Origin: Danxiaibacter flavus
GTDB taxonomy: Bacteria > Bacteroidota > Bacteroidia > Chitinophagales > Chitinophagaceae
Reading direction: 5' to 3'
DNA: 60,266 nucleotides
Assembly (NCBI RefSeq): GCF_041060425.1
Contig: NZ_JAULBC010000015.1
Span: forward strand, 1 to 60,266
The notes below the pieces were generated by a model. It was not told the origin of the DNA. It did no database searches and saw only the letters and a program-made list of their open reading frames with translations. Below, piece after piece: positions 15,082 to 23,611 of this stretch (position 1 is the first letter of the stretch; every line of letters begins with the position of its first letter). A program made the translations under genes and the position numbers.

Positions 15082-16374
15082 ATGAAAGCAAGAACCAAAT
15101 TACAAATCAGGGTAAAAAGGCTGAGCGAAAAGTTACCGCGAATTACAAAGTCGCAGGAAGAGTGGGCCTATAGTGAGTGTCTTCCTCACTTGGCGTATGC
15201 GAATAAATCATCCGCGTTCTGTTTGGATTGTGGTAAGATGTTCTCATTGGAATTGGTTAACCGTAGCAAGCGAGCCACCTGTCCTCATTGTAACACAAAG
15301 CTTAAAGTTGAGTATACACGAAAAACAACACACAAGAAAGTGAACTATTTCGCTATCACTCACATCGTTGAGGAATTTCAGGTTGCTGAATACTTTGAGC
15401 TTTACGCTTATTATAAAAAAGGAAAACCGGTAAAGTACTTTCTTCATGCCATTTTGGAGGATTGGATCTTACCAAACGGTAAAATCACTAAAATCGGACT
15501 GCTTCACAATTGTACCGGGTATTGCGATTCTTGGACCGGCGACTGGGAGATCCGGGAAGATCGAATAAAATATTACTACAACTCAAGGAAGTATGATGTG
15601 TATGCAAGAAAGTATCATCCCGCGTCAGCCTTTAAGCCTGAATATTTAAAAATCGGCATTAACAAGCATCTCGCAGGGATGACCCTTATAGAAGCAATTA
15701 CTATTATTCCTACAGAACCCAAAGCCGAAACCCTGCTTAAGGCGAAAAGGTTTGATTTATTGGAGACAATGGTAAGTAGCAGTGGCGCTATATCCCGGAA
15801 CTGGCCATCAATTAGAATAGTGCTGCGGAATAAATACAAAATCAATGATGTATCTATTTGGTTTGACTACCTGGATCTACTTCGGTATTTCAACAAAGAC
15901 TTGCACAATGCAAAGTATGTATGCCCAAAAGACCTGAAAAAAGAGCATGACCGCCTTGTCGCTAAAAAACGAGAACGCGAAAGGATGGAAGAGATTGAGA
16001 GAAAGCGAAAACACATCGCGGAAGCTGAATTGCTCTTCAAAAGTAAGATCGAAAAATTTGTTGGTATTCAGTTTAAGTCGGGGAATATTCTTGTTAAAGT
16101 GCTTGAAAGCGTGAAAGAGTTTGAAGAAGAAGGCGACATCTTGAAGCACTGTCTCTTTACAAATGAATACTACGCAAAAGAAGATTCGTTAATCTTATCT
16201 GCCCGCATAGATAACGTTCCCATAGAGACAATTGAGGTTAATCTGAGCAGCATGAAAATTGAACAGTCAAGAGGACTGCAGAATCAGCCAACTGAGTACA
16301 ATCAAAAGATCATTTCACTTGTCAACAGAAATCTCGCCAAAATAAGAAAAATAGCACGTCAAAAAATAGCGTAA
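15082..16374 (+). CDS. PcfJ-like protein
   Basis: A 430-residue protein. It has a zinc ribbon near the N-terminus (CLDC at about 47 and CPHC at about 68), a beta-rich central region, a charged helix (about 290-320, KKRERERMEEIERKRK) and a C-terminal domain with a His-Cys pair in LKHCLFTNEYY and a conserved-looking IETIEVNLSSM. It follows the PcfK-like gene by 2 bp. PcfJ-like proteins are common beside replication and transfer genes, with unknown mechanism. Confidence 0.75.
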   Translation: MKARTKLQIRVKRLSEKLPRITKSQEEWAYSECLPHLAYANKSSAFCLDCGKMFSLELVNRSKRATCPHCNTKLKVEYTRKTTHKKVNYFAITHIVEEFQVAEYFELYAYYKKGKPVKYFLHAILEDWILPNGKITKIGLLHNCTGYCDSWTGDWEIREDRIKYYYNSRKYDVYARKYHPASAFKPEYLKIGINKHLAGMTLIEAITIIPTEPKAETLLKAKRFDLLETMVSSSGAISRNWPSIRIVLRNKYKINDVSIWFDYLDLLRYFNKDLHNAKYVCPKDLKKEHDRLVAKKRERERMEEIERKRKHIAEAELLFKSKIEKFVGIQFKSGNILVKVLESVKEFEEEGDILKHCLFTNEYYAKEDSLILSARIDNVPIETIEVNLSSMKIEQSRGLQNQPTEYNQKIISLVNRNLAKIRKIARQKIA

Positions 16375-16382
16375 AAACAATT

Positions 16383-16733
16383 ATGACACCATTCATGCAA
16401 GCCTTGCAAGCAAAGAAGGCATTTGGAAAGGCGACGCCTGAACCAAAAAAGGAAGTTAAAGCCATCCCGAAGGTTGCAAAGAAACGGGCGAAAGATAACC
16501 GGGAATATGCAAAGGTCAGCCGTCCTGTTTGGAAAGGTAAGCTCTGCCAGATTAGATCACCTGTATGTACAAAACATGCCGAAGGTTTTAACCATGCTGG
16601 CGGAAAAGAGACAAAAGAAAAGCTGCTGGACATAGCTAACGGCCAGGCTGCTTGTAATGCATGTAACGAGTATTGCGAGCAGCATCATGAGTGGGCGGTA
16701 AAGAATGGACTTAGAATAAAAAGAAATACTTAA
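16383..16733 (+). CDS. HNH-like nuclease
   Basis: A 116-residue protein with a lysine-rich N-terminal half and a C-terminal zinc-finger HNH-like core: CQIRSPVC, FNHAGGKE, ACNACNEYCEQHHEWA. Two Cys pairs are intact, and the catalytic-like His is in FNHAG. The usual CH of the last helix is CN here, so activity is uncertain. Related NinG/HNH proteins process recombination intermediates in phage replication modules. Confidence 0.65.
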   Translation: MTPFMQALQAKKAFGKATPEPKKEVKAIPKVAKKRAKDNREYAKVSRPVWKGKLCQIRSPVCTKHAEGFNHAGGKETKEKLLDIANGQAACNACNEYCEQHHEWAVKNGLRIKRNT

Positions 16734-16738
16734 ATCAA

Positions 16739-17194
16739 ATGATGAATGTTGCTGATAAACGCTTTTATGTCCGCATTAATGCAGGACCAAAACCAGGAGG
16801 TAATCCAACTATTTATCACAACTCTGGATTCCGGTTTGAGGCGTTCATGAAGTGGTGCTGGTACTTCGATTATTTGGCAGCATCATACAAAGTATCAAAT
16901 CCAAGACATTATGTAAATGTTGACAAAGGTAACTATGACTACTTACCGCCTGTACAGGAAAGAATAAAAGAGGTCAAGGGGAAAATCGCTGGCAAAAGGA
17001 GAAAGTTGAGTGAATATGAAAATAAGCTCATGCAGGCGGAAAGCTCTTGGCGTGAATTATTTTCAATCACTGACGATCCAATGTATAAAAGGGCACTGGC
17101 AAAAATTGAAGCCCTAAGATCACAACTTGAAGTACTCGAATTTGAATATGCAGAACTAAATAAAATTGACACGAATGAAAATGATAAAAAATAA
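16739..17194 (+). CDS. Hypothetical protein with coiled coil
   Basis: A 151-residue protein (ATG at 16739 or 16742). The aromatic N-terminal part (FRFEAFMKWCWYFDYLAA) is followed by a long charged coiled coil from about residue 70 to the end (IKEVKGKIAGKRRKLSEYEN). It overlaps the next gene by 20 bp. The function is unknown. Confidence 0.55.
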   Translation: MMNVADKRFYVRINAGPKPGGNPTIYHNSGFRFEAFMKWCWYFDYLAASYKVSNPRHYVNVDKGNYDYLPPVQERIKEVKGKIAGKRRKLSEYENKLMQAESSWRELFSITDDPMYKRALAKIEALRSQLEVLEFEYAELNKIDTNENDKK

Positions 17195-17408
17195 TGGCGA
17201 ACACGCCTTTGTAATAAGCAGGCCAACGATCACAAAACCTGAGGTAGTTCGAAAGTTTAAGAAAGACGGCATACAGTACTACGAGTGCACAGGAGGCAGA
17301 GTATTCATTGCCGCGAAATATGACGAAATGTTCGGTGTGAAGAAAGGTACTGTGAAGCCGAAAGGATATAAAGGCAGTAATAACTTCAAAAAGATGAAGG
17401 AGAATTAG
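17175..17408 (+). CDS. Small basic hypothetical protein
   Basis: A 77-residue lysine-rich protein. The ATG at 17175 was preferred over a TTG at 17166. The middle (YYECTGGRVFIAAKYDEMFG) is beta-rich and the tail is strongly basic (KPKGYKGSNNFKKMKEN), which suggests nucleic-acid binding. No family was recognised. Confidence 0.5.
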   Translation: MKMIKNNGEHAFVISRPTITKPEVVRKFKKDGIQYYECTGGRVFIAAKYDEMFGVKKGTVKPKGYKGSNNFKKMKEN

Positions 17409-17410
17409 CC

Positions 17411-18202
17411 ATGAAACTGATACCAATACTATTTAGCACTCCAATGGTTCAGGCTATTCTGGACAGGAGGAAAACGCAGACAAGGAGAATTGTAAAACCT
17501 GCAATTGAGGATCTTGGTAACGGCCTTTTCCGATGGAAAAATAAAGGTTCATTTTTCCAAGTGGGCGCAAAAGACTTAAACGATGATTTTTTTGGGATAA
17601 TAAAATCAGGAAAATGGCAAAAGGGAGATGGTCTTTGGGTAAAAGAGAGTTTTAAAGTTTTAGACTATTGGGAAGACAGAAAGGCATTGCATGTGATATA
17701 CCAAGATCATAAAACAGATGTATGCATACTTACATATCAAGAATGGGCAAAGTTTAGTAAATGGGAAAATCAGGAGGGTAAAAAGCCATCATTGTTCATG
17801 TTTAAATCACTGTCTCGCATCTATCTCCAAATAACAGATGTAAGAGTTGAATGCTTACAGAACATTAGCGAGGCTGATGCGATAGCAGAAGGTATAATGT
17901 ACCTGCCAAACCTTGGCGGTTACCATTGGAGCAAGGACTCAATATTTGCGTATGATACACCCCAATCTGCATTCAAGCACTTATTTATTTCCATCAGCAG
18001 TAAGCCGAATCCAATAAAAGATGATAACGGGAAAGTAATCCGTTATGAAGCAATAGCATGGGATGAAGATCATTTTGACTGTCATTTTTCAAAATACAAC
18101 GGGATATACCGAGGAAAGGAACTGATTGTTACCGTAAATCCATGGGTATGGGTGGTTTCTTTCAAAAGAATCGAAAAGCCAATTGAAGTGAAGGGAATAT
18201 AA
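17411..18202 (+). CDS. ASCH/PUA-like phage protein
   Basis: A 263-residue protein. It begins with the phage ASCH-type signature LFSTPMVQAILDRRKTQTRRIV and continues with WVKESF, ISRIYLQITDVRVECLQNIS and SEADAIAEGI, all typical of large ASCH-related proteins carried by phages. ASCH domains resemble PUA folds and are thought to bind RNA or modified nucleobases. It starts 2 bp after the previous gene and ends the plus-strand run before alternating small genes. Confidence 0.65.
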   Translation: MKLIPILFSTPMVQAILDRRKTQTRRIVKPAIEDLGNGLFRWKNKGSFFQVGAKDLNDDFFGIIKSGKWQKGDGLWVKESFKVLDYWEDRKALHVIYQDHKTDVCILTYQEWAKFSKWENQEGKKPSLFMFKSLSRIYLQITDVRVECLQNISEADAIAEGIMYLPNLGGYHWSKDSIFAYDTPQSAFKHLFISISSKPNPIKDDNGKVIRYEAIAWDEDHFDCHFSKYNGIYRGKELIVTVNPWVWVVSFKRIEKPIEVKGI

Positions 18203-18221
18203 CATGTTTAGTCAAAACAAA

Positions 18222-18485
18222 TCACTCAGGAGCATCATTGAAATCAGGATAGCCGAACGTGTTTTGAATGAGCTTTGCGATCTCTCGTTTTAGACCAATT
18301 TCTAACGAGTCATCGTCCGGCCAGACATTTAAACGGCCTTCATTATCGGCCTTTGGTAATATTAATTTGTGCGTAGGCTCGTACACAACGACATGATAAT
18401 TGGTGCCTTGCTCTTGAGGTATACTCTCTGCAGTAAAGTGAATTAGGTACCGCTTGCCGCGGTAATCGAGTGGAAGTGTGATCAT
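18222..18485 (-). CDS. Small hypothetical protein, minus strand
   Basis: An 87-residue, beta-rich soluble protein (YRGKRYLIHFTAES, NYHVVVYEP), convergent with the ASCH-like gene. It is one of two small minus-strand genes here (see 18787-19059) that share a general layout: an N-terminal beta part and a C-terminal helix before a Asp-rich end. No family was recognised. Confidence 0.55.
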   Translation of the reverse strand: MITLPLDYRGKRYLIHFTAESIPQEQGTNYHVVVYEPTHKLILPKADNEGRLNVWPDDDSLEIGLKREIAKLIQNTFGYPDFNDAPE

Positions 18486-18517
18486 ATGCTAAAGCTTTTT
18501 GTTAAAACGCAATTCAA

Positions 18518-18790
18518 ATGCCAAAAATGAAATATATAAAACAACCCTTTAAAAAATGGCGGGTTCTGAAATACGAGCCTGTCTCACAGTTTGCCTTGAC
18601 ATATGAGCCTATAGTGTTCAAACTAACAGCCGAGGTTCATACCTGGTGGGGACTAATTAAAAGAATTGAAACAGAAACACATGTACTCGATCCCACATCT
18701 CACGACTTTGAAAAGACACTCGCTCAATGGGAAGAGCAAAAGACGTGGAGTAATGAACTTCTCAACAACAGAAAACTGGATGGCTTCTAA
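18518..18790 (+). CDS. Small hypothetical protein
   Basis: A 90-residue protein with paired aromatic residues (HTWWGLIKRIETETHV) and a charged C-terminal helix. It is divergent from 18222-18485 with 32 bp between them, and overlaps the 3' end of 18787-19059 by 4 bp. The function is unknown. Confidence 0.5.
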   Translation: MPKMKYIKQPFKKWRVLKYEPVSQFALTYEPIVFKLTAEVHTWWGLIKRIETETHVLDPTSHDFEKTLAQWEEQKTWSNELLNNRKLDGF

Positions 18791-19059
18791 TAAGTGATGA
18801 TGCCGTCATCTAATAGTTTTTCCAAATGTTTTGCGACTTCTCGGAGGAAGTTAATGTCTTGGGCATTGTTGAAAATTTCAACTCCAGGGTTATATCCATG
18901 CTTTGGACGGATTCTAAATGCGGCTTCGGAGATGGGCTCGTTTTTTTCATCAAAAATAGGATAGTTACCGAAAGACACCAGCAGAACAGCATGGTCGACT
19001 TTACTTTTCTGTATGTCAAGAGTAACGATCTGATGATTATATGGCATTTTCTCAATCAT
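18787..19059 (-). CDS. Small hypothetical protein, minus strand
   Basis: A 90-residue protein. The ATG at 19059 was chosen over the TTG at 19065 because a perfect -7 box TAATTTTG (plus-strand 19062-19070 region) lies directly upstream and would leave almost no leader. It has an N-terminal beta part (HQIVTLDIQKSKVDHAVLLV), then FRIRPKHGYNPG and a C-terminal helix (LREVAKHLEKLLDDG). The family is unknown. Confidence 0.55.
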   Translation of the reverse strand: MIEKMPYNHQIVTLDIQKSKVDHAVLLVSFGNYPIFDEKNEPISEAAFRIRPKHGYNPGVEIFNNAQDINFLREVAKHLEKLLDDGIITY

Positions 19060-19157
19060 AACCAAAATTAAGACAATGGTCAGTAAAATCGACAGGAAAC
19101 ATACAAGTGGAAACCGTGTGCTCGATCTGATAACAGACGGCCAGTCACAATGGAATT

Positions 19158-19187
19158 CAAAAAGGCCGAGTTAGATAGCCCGGCCGT
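19158..19187 (-). terminator. Minus-strand terminator 1
   Basis: On the minus strand GGCCGGG pairs with CTCGGCC (plus 19064-region: GGCCG 19164-19168 and CGGCC 19181-19185), followed by TTTTTG. Confidence 0.6.
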
Positions 19188-19326
19188 GCTTGTTAAGATG
19201 ATTTTAACTTTTTAAAGAAAAATACCACTGAATATACAAGGGCAAAGTGACAGAACTTTCCTTGTATCAAAATCGATAAAAATATCTATAAATAGGAACA
19301 ACAACAGTGCCACTCAACAGAGCCCA

Positions 19327-19356
19327 AAAAAAGGCTGAGTTTCACAACCCAGCCCT
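19327..19356 (-). terminator. Minus-strand terminator 2
   Basis: On the minus strand GGCTG/CAGCC (plus 19333-19337 and 19350-19354) closes a 12-base loop and is followed by seven Ts. Confidence 0.6.
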
Positions 19357-19727
19357 AAGCAGAGAGCATAGCCACATAGGGAAATAGTAACCTAAACCGG
19401 CGCAACTGTGATGCGAAATGAAATTAAAGCTCTTACACGACAGCCGAACTTAAAAATCCGACTGTAAGACATGCGTTAACATCAAATGAACGTGAAATTT
19501 ATGCGTATACCTGGAGCAACAATTGACGTGCCGCGAACGCAAGTTGGAAAAATTTGAAGAGTATTGAGACAGCCAGATATTGCAGGCGAGCAAGTTACGT
19601 AGCTTACGGATGATTGCCATGATCTACTGTTGAGGTTTACAAGATGTGGTCAGATTCTGCGAATTGGGGCGTTCTGGTGATCTCGATTGCAATTAAGTTC
19701 ACCAACACTAATGCCATTTCCTTTACG

Positions 19728-19756
19728 AAAAAGGCCAGACTAGAAAGCCCGGCCAC
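19728..19756 (-). terminator. Minus-strand terminator 3
   Basis: On the minus strand GGCCGGGC pairs with GTCTGGCC (8 bp with two G-U pairs; plus 19733-19754), followed by TTTTTCG. Confidence 0.6.
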
Positions 19757-19977
19757 ACGAACCAAAAAATTCGAAATGAGCATCAATTTATATTACTCAT
19801 CAAGTCACATTACTCATTAAATGAATCAAACCAAATGCCACAGAAATACTTTACTTATTCCACTGATATACCAGCTCTAATGACAGTGCATACATCGTTA
19901 AGCTTTAAAAGGTGCGATAATATTCTACATTATAGGTAATACAACAACCCCAACATATTTACAACTGTAAAAACAAA

Positions 19978-20382
19978 ATGAGAAAGGCATTCATAATAGA
20001 AGATATAATGAACTCTCCCTGTGCAGGATTAAACCAACACCTGGTACCTGCACAGGAGCCAGAGAAGAAGCGGTCAAAGTACGGCTCCAAGAAAGCTGAA
20101 GTAGACGGAATCAACTTCGATTCACAAAAGGAGGCGAAACGTTACAAGGAGCTGCGACTTTTACTTAAAGCCGGCAAGATCGGCATGCTGGCAAGGCAGG
20201 TACAATTTGAACTCAATCCAACCGGATCCCATTCGCTTATTTACATAGCGGACTTTGTTTACCGGGATATGAGCACCGGCAATCAAGTTGTTGAGGATTG
20301 CAAGGGGCATTTGACAAAGGAATATAAGAAAAAGCGTAAATTGATGCGCCAGCTATATAATATTTTAATAGCTGAAGTATAA
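19978..20382 (+). CDS. DUF1064 PD-(D/E)xK nuclease-like protein
   Basis: A 134-residue protein matching the DUF1064 phage family: KYGSKKAEVDGINFDSQKEA (Lys/Glu and Asp core), KRYKELRLLLKAGKI, YIADFVYRD with the catalytic Asp, and VVEDCKG with the Glu-x-Lys pair. These are PD-(D/E)xK-type endonuclease folds, often placed before terminase genes. They may process DNA during packaging or recombination. All core acidic residues are present. Confidence 0.75.
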   Translation: MRKAFIIEDIMNSPCAGLNQHLVPAQEPEKKRSKYGSKKAEVDGINFDSQKEAKRYKELRLLLKAGKIGMLARQVQFELNPTGSHSLIYIADFVYRDMSTGNQVVEDCKGHLTKEYKKKRKLMRQLYNILIAEV

Positions 20383-20426
20383 TGTTTATTAAAGAGTTTC
20401 GATAATCCTTAAAACCAGTAACAAAA

Positions 20427-21116
20427 ATGAGCGGAAACTTAAATCTACCCCTCAGGACGGAAGTTTTAGAGAATTCACTTGTAATTGAGAATGCGGTTAC
20501 AGAGTTGATAAAATTGTGTATGTCGATTGACAAAGTGGAGGTGCGTACCTTAGGTAATAAAAGCTTGACAATTAGCTTTCGAAATAAAATAGATCTTCTT
20601 TTCGATTTGGATATATTGGATAAAGATGAAAACAAACTGCTTAATGCGGTTATGGAGGTTAGAAATAAGTTTTTGCATGTCTATAACTGCGGTTCATTCC
20701 AAGATTGTGTGTCTTTAAATGAGAATATTGCAGACAGCTTTAAAAGTATTCTCAAGATCAAAGGTCGATCACTAACAGAGGAGGAGTTATTAGAAGGATA
20801 CCGCCTCGCCGTTAAGACTTGTGTGGGAATCATTAAGCAGAAAATAAGAGACCGTGGCGATCAATTGACTGAAAAGGTTGAGTACGTACAACGAATGAAA
20901 AACGCAGCTGATCAGCTTCGTGAAGAATGGAAAAAAGATCTAAAAAATATTTTAAGTAACGTCATGTATCGTCTTATAAAGCATCAAGTAGACGAGGCAA
21001 TATTTGAAGATGTGAAAAGTGCAATGTTTGAAGCAATGGAGAAATCTCAATTTCATCAGGTTGATATGGATGCATTTTCTTATGATGAATTTACAAAATA
21101 TCTAAAACGCCGGTAA
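20427..21116 (+). CDS. HEPN/MtlR-like protein
   Basis: A 229-residue all-alpha protein. The HEPN-type motif R79-N-x3-H84 lies in VRNKFLHVY after two helices (VTELIKLCMSI, KIDLLFDLDIL), as in MtlR/DUF4145-like HEPN proteins, some of which are RNases in defence or toxin systems. A second helical half from about residue 110 has long amphipathic helices. It stands alone with its own terminator, so it may be an inserted accessory gene and not part of packaging. RNase activity is unproven. Confidence 0.55.
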   Translation: MSGNLNLPLRTEVLENSLVIENAVTELIKLCMSIDKVEVRTLGNKSLTISFRNKIDLLFDLDILDKDENKLLNAVMEVRNKFLHVYNCGSFQDCVSLNENIADSFKSILKIKGRSLTEEELLEGYRLAVKTCVGIIKQKIRDRGDQLTEKVEYVQRMKNAADQLREEWKKDLKNILSNVMYRLIKHQVDEAIFEDVKSAMFEAMEKSQFHQVDMDAFSYDEFTKYLKRR

Positions 21117-21139
21117 TACTTGTTTATTCACAATTGTGG

Positions 21140-21184
21140 AATACTCATATTAGTTTATAAATAACTTTTATGAGTATTTTTGTT
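21140..21184 (+). terminator. Terminator and overlapping promoter
   Basis: AATACTCATA (21140-21149) pairs with TATGAGTATT (21169-21178) for 10 bp, followed by a T-run. The same T-run contains TATTTTTG (21175-21182), a perfect TAnnTTTG -7 box, so transcription of the packaging genes could restart here. Confidence 0.55.
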
Positions 21185-21188
21185 TTAT

Positions 21189-21626
21189 ATGGTGTTAAGC
21201 AAGAAAAAGTATGCTTTATTGGGGTATTTGTTAGCGAGTAAAATGCCCTCAATAGCGTCGTCTCTTCTTACTATGCACGAAGAAAGAGAAAACGACTTCT
21301 CGAAGATCCCCGGCCTTTATCATTTATTCTGCGCAATTAAAAACATCGATCCATTACTTTATTCCGGACCTCTTCATAAATCTGAAAAGGTTGAAGTAAG
21401 AAAAGAGTTTGTTGCCGTGATCCTTCACATGTACGATCCGCAAGTCTACGAGCAACCAATTGAATGCCTGGATATCCGTCCCGGCCTTGTTCGTCATTTG
21501 AGTGATGTAACGACCCAGGATAAAAGCAGGGTAAGCAGAATGATAAGGGAAGTAGTAACCATGGTGAAAGTGTACGATGATTTCAATGAAAGGGTAGAGG
21601 AATTATTAACTAAAATGAAAAACTAA
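21189..21626 (+). CDS. Hypothetical protein upstream of terminase
   Basis: A 145-residue helical protein (KYALLGYLLASKMPSIASSL, HKSEKVEVRKEFVAVILHMY, DKSRVSRMIREVVTMVKVYDD). The ATG at 21189 was chosen over a TTG at 21180. Its stop overlaps the ATG of the small terminase (TAATG), so it belongs to the packaging operon. It may be a packaging accessory or DNA-binding protein; no family was recognised. Confidence 0.65.
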   Translation: MVLSKKKYALLGYLLASKMPSIASSLLTMHEERENDFSKIPGLYHLFCAIKNIDPLLYSGPLHKSEKVEVRKEFVAVILHMYDPQVYEQPIECLDIRPGLVRHLSDVTTQDKSRVSRMIREVVTMVKVYDDFNERVEELLTKMKN

Positions 21627-22159
21627 TGGCTGCACCGATCGGAAACAAATTCTGGGAACAAAGAAGCTCTCACGGCAGGAAGAGGATCTTTTCCAGCCCC
21701 AAAGTATTATGGGAAGCTGCATGCGAATACTTTGAATGGTGTGAAGAGAATCCGTTACCAAGTGTTGAGTTCAATGGAAAGGATGCAATCAAGTGTGAAG
21801 TTCCAAAAATGAGAGCATTCACCCTGCAAGGTTTATGTTTATTCCTAGACGTTAATACAAAGTATTTCAATGAGTTCGAAAAGGAATTGGAAGGGAAAGA
21901 AGATAAAATGAGCAAAGGCTTTTCCGAAATCGTTACGCGCATACGGGAAATAATTTTTAACCAGAAATATACTGGCGCTGCCGCTGGCATGCTTAATCCG
22001 AACATCATTGCCCGGGATCTTGGACTGGTAGATAAGAAAGACATGACGACGGACGGGCAGCGATTACCGAGCAATTCGGGATTAGACCTATCCAAGTTGC
22101 CGCTTGAAACCTTAATGGAAATTGCAAAGTACACAGACAATACAGAAACCGAAAATTAG
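21626..22159 (+). CDS. terS: Terminase small subunit
   Basis: A 177-residue protein of the Bacteroidota small-terminase/DNA-packaging type. A start such as GNKFWEQRSSHGRKRIF, an aromatic segment (EAACEYFEWCEENPLP), an HTH region (FTLQGLCLFLDVNTKYFNEFE) and GAAAGMLNPNIIARDLGL, which is typical of this family, are all present. It recognises pac/cos DNA and oligomerises to feed the large subunit. It overlaps the large subunit by 38 bp. Confidence 0.8.
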   Translation: MAAPIGNKFWEQRSSHGRKRIFSSPKVLWEAACEYFEWCEENPLPSVEFNGKDAIKCEVPKMRAFTLQGLCLFLDVNTKYFNEFEKELEGKEDKMSKGFSEIVTRIREIIFNQKYTGAAAGMLNPNIIARDLGLVDKKDMTTDGQRLPSNSGLDLSKLPLETLMEIAKYTDNTETEN

Positions 22160-23597
22160 CATCACACATGAACAACTGTATGCTGAAATAAGCCGGAGGT
22201 CGTTTTACCAGTTTGTAATCTACTTCTGGGATACTGTTATTGCTGAAACTCCCATATGGAACTGGCACGTAAAATACTTGTGTGATCAGCTTCAGGCAAT
22301 CGGCGAAAGGGTGAAAGAAAGGAAGCCAAAGGAGTTTGATTATTTCCTCATAAACGTGCCGCCCGGATCCTCTAAATCAACCATCATTTCCGAGATGTAC
22401 CCTGTGTGGTGCTGGACTATTGACGCGACGCAAAGGTTCATCTGTGGGAGTTATGCCAGTACGCCGGCTGAAGACATCGCAGAGAAGTGCTACAAGATTT
22501 ATACGAGCGACAAGTATAAGAGGTTATTCCCCCATCTGCATGGGAAGAAAGCGGGTGGCGGTAAAACAAAGTTTAGTAATGGCTTAGGAGGGGAGAGATA
22601 TACAACATCAACGGGAAGTGGTATCACTGGTATTCACGCACACCAATTGATTGTGGATGATCCCATGAGTCCACAGATTGCAGCTTCTCAGACGGAGCGA
22701 GAAAGGGCTAATAAGTGGGTACAGGAGACATTAAGCAGCCGTAAAGTCAGCCAGGAAGTAACCGTCACGATTATTGTAATGCAGCGATTGCATGAGCTTG
22801 ATACAACCGGTTATCTGCTAAAAAAAGAGGAAGAGGGGCTAAGGATAAAACATATCTGTATCCCCGCAGAATTGAGTAATGATGTAAAACCGGCCGAGCT
22901 GAGAAACTTTTATGTCGACGGTCTTTTTGATCCTGTGCGGCGTACCAGGCAATCTCTGTTACAGGCAAGACTGGAACTTGGTAGCTACGGATATGCCGGT
23001 CAAATGCAACAACGTCCGTCACCGGCTGAAGGTGGAATAATCAAAAAGCACTGGTTTGCTATCATTCAGCGTGACCGGTTATTGGATTATACGATCCCAC
23101 ATTTCCAGCTTGATACAGCATACACTGAGGATGAGGAGAATGATCCTACAGCTGTTGTTTGCTATTACATGGAAAATGACAAGGTACATGTATACAATAG
23201 AATCAGCGTATGGAAGGAGTTTCCCGATTTAATAAAGTGGCTTCCTGAGTATGTCACGCAGAACGGTTACACAAACCGAAGCAAGATCTATGTTGAACCG
23301 AAGGCGTCTGGCAAATCCGTAGTTCAGACAATCAGGAAGGGAACAAAGCTCAATATCATCGAAAGTGCAGCGCCTGATGATGATAAAATGACCAGGGCTC
23401 ACATTGTATCGCCAAAGATTGAGTCAGGACAGGTGATCCTGCATGCTGGCCAGTGGAGCGATCCATTCGTTAACCAGATAACCTCATTTCCAAACGCTCA
23501 GCATGACGACGAGTTTGACTGTTTGATTGCGATAATAATGCGGGAACTAATGGTAGAAAAGAAAACTAAAAAGAAGCTCGGCGGCTTCTTTCACTAA
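22122..23597 (+). CDS. terL: Terminase large subunit
   Basis: A 491-residue packaging motor. The ATPase has Walker A VPPGSSKST at about 80-90 and Walker B QLIVDDP at about 185. The RNase-H-like nuclease keeps its acidic residues in LDTAYTEDEE, VEPKASGKS and HDDEFDCL. The start is a TTG at 22122, as no ATG is available for this domain, inside the small-subunit gene. It cuts and translocates concatemeric DNA into the head. The genome's circular assembly fits either headful (pac) or cos packaging, which cannot be told from sequence. Confidence 0.93.
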   Translation: MQSTQTIQKPKISITHEQLYAEISRRSFYQFVIYFWDTVIAETPIWNWHVKYLCDQLQAIGERVKERKPKEFDYFLINVPPGSSKSTIISEMYPVWCWTIDATQRFICGSYASTPAEDIAEKCYKIYTSDKYKRLFPHLHGKKAGGGKTKFSNGLGGERYTTSTGSGITGIHAHQLIVDDPMSPQIAASQTERERANKWVQETLSSRKVSQEVTVTIIVMQRLHELDTTGYLLKKEEEGLRIKHICIPAELSNDVKPAELRNFYVDGLFDPVRRTRQSLLQARLELGSYGYAGQMQQRPSPAEGGIIKKHWFAIIQRDRLLDYTIPHFQLDTAYTEDEENDPTAVVCYYMENDKVHVYNRISVWKEFPDLIKWLPEYVTQNGYTNRSKIYVEPKASGKSVVQTIRKGTKLNIIESAAPDDDKMTRAHIVSPKIESGQVILHAGQWSDPFVNQITSFPNAQHDDEFDCLIAIIMRELMVEKKTKKKLGGFFH

Positions 23598-23611
23598 TAA
23601 ATCAATCTAAA

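Larger units (their letters stand above)
19066..19977. other. Gene-free 900-bp stretch
   Basis: No protein gene is supported on either strand. It holds three minus-strand terminator hairpins (about 19158, 19327 and 19729) and an inverted repeat CTTACA/TGTAAG (about 19431-19470). The spacing (about 170 and 400 bp) would fit short minus-strand RNAs that each end at a terminator, but no clear TAnnTTTG promoter was found for them. It may be an RNA region, an old insertion that has decayed, or a spacer before the late operon. Confidence 0.5.
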
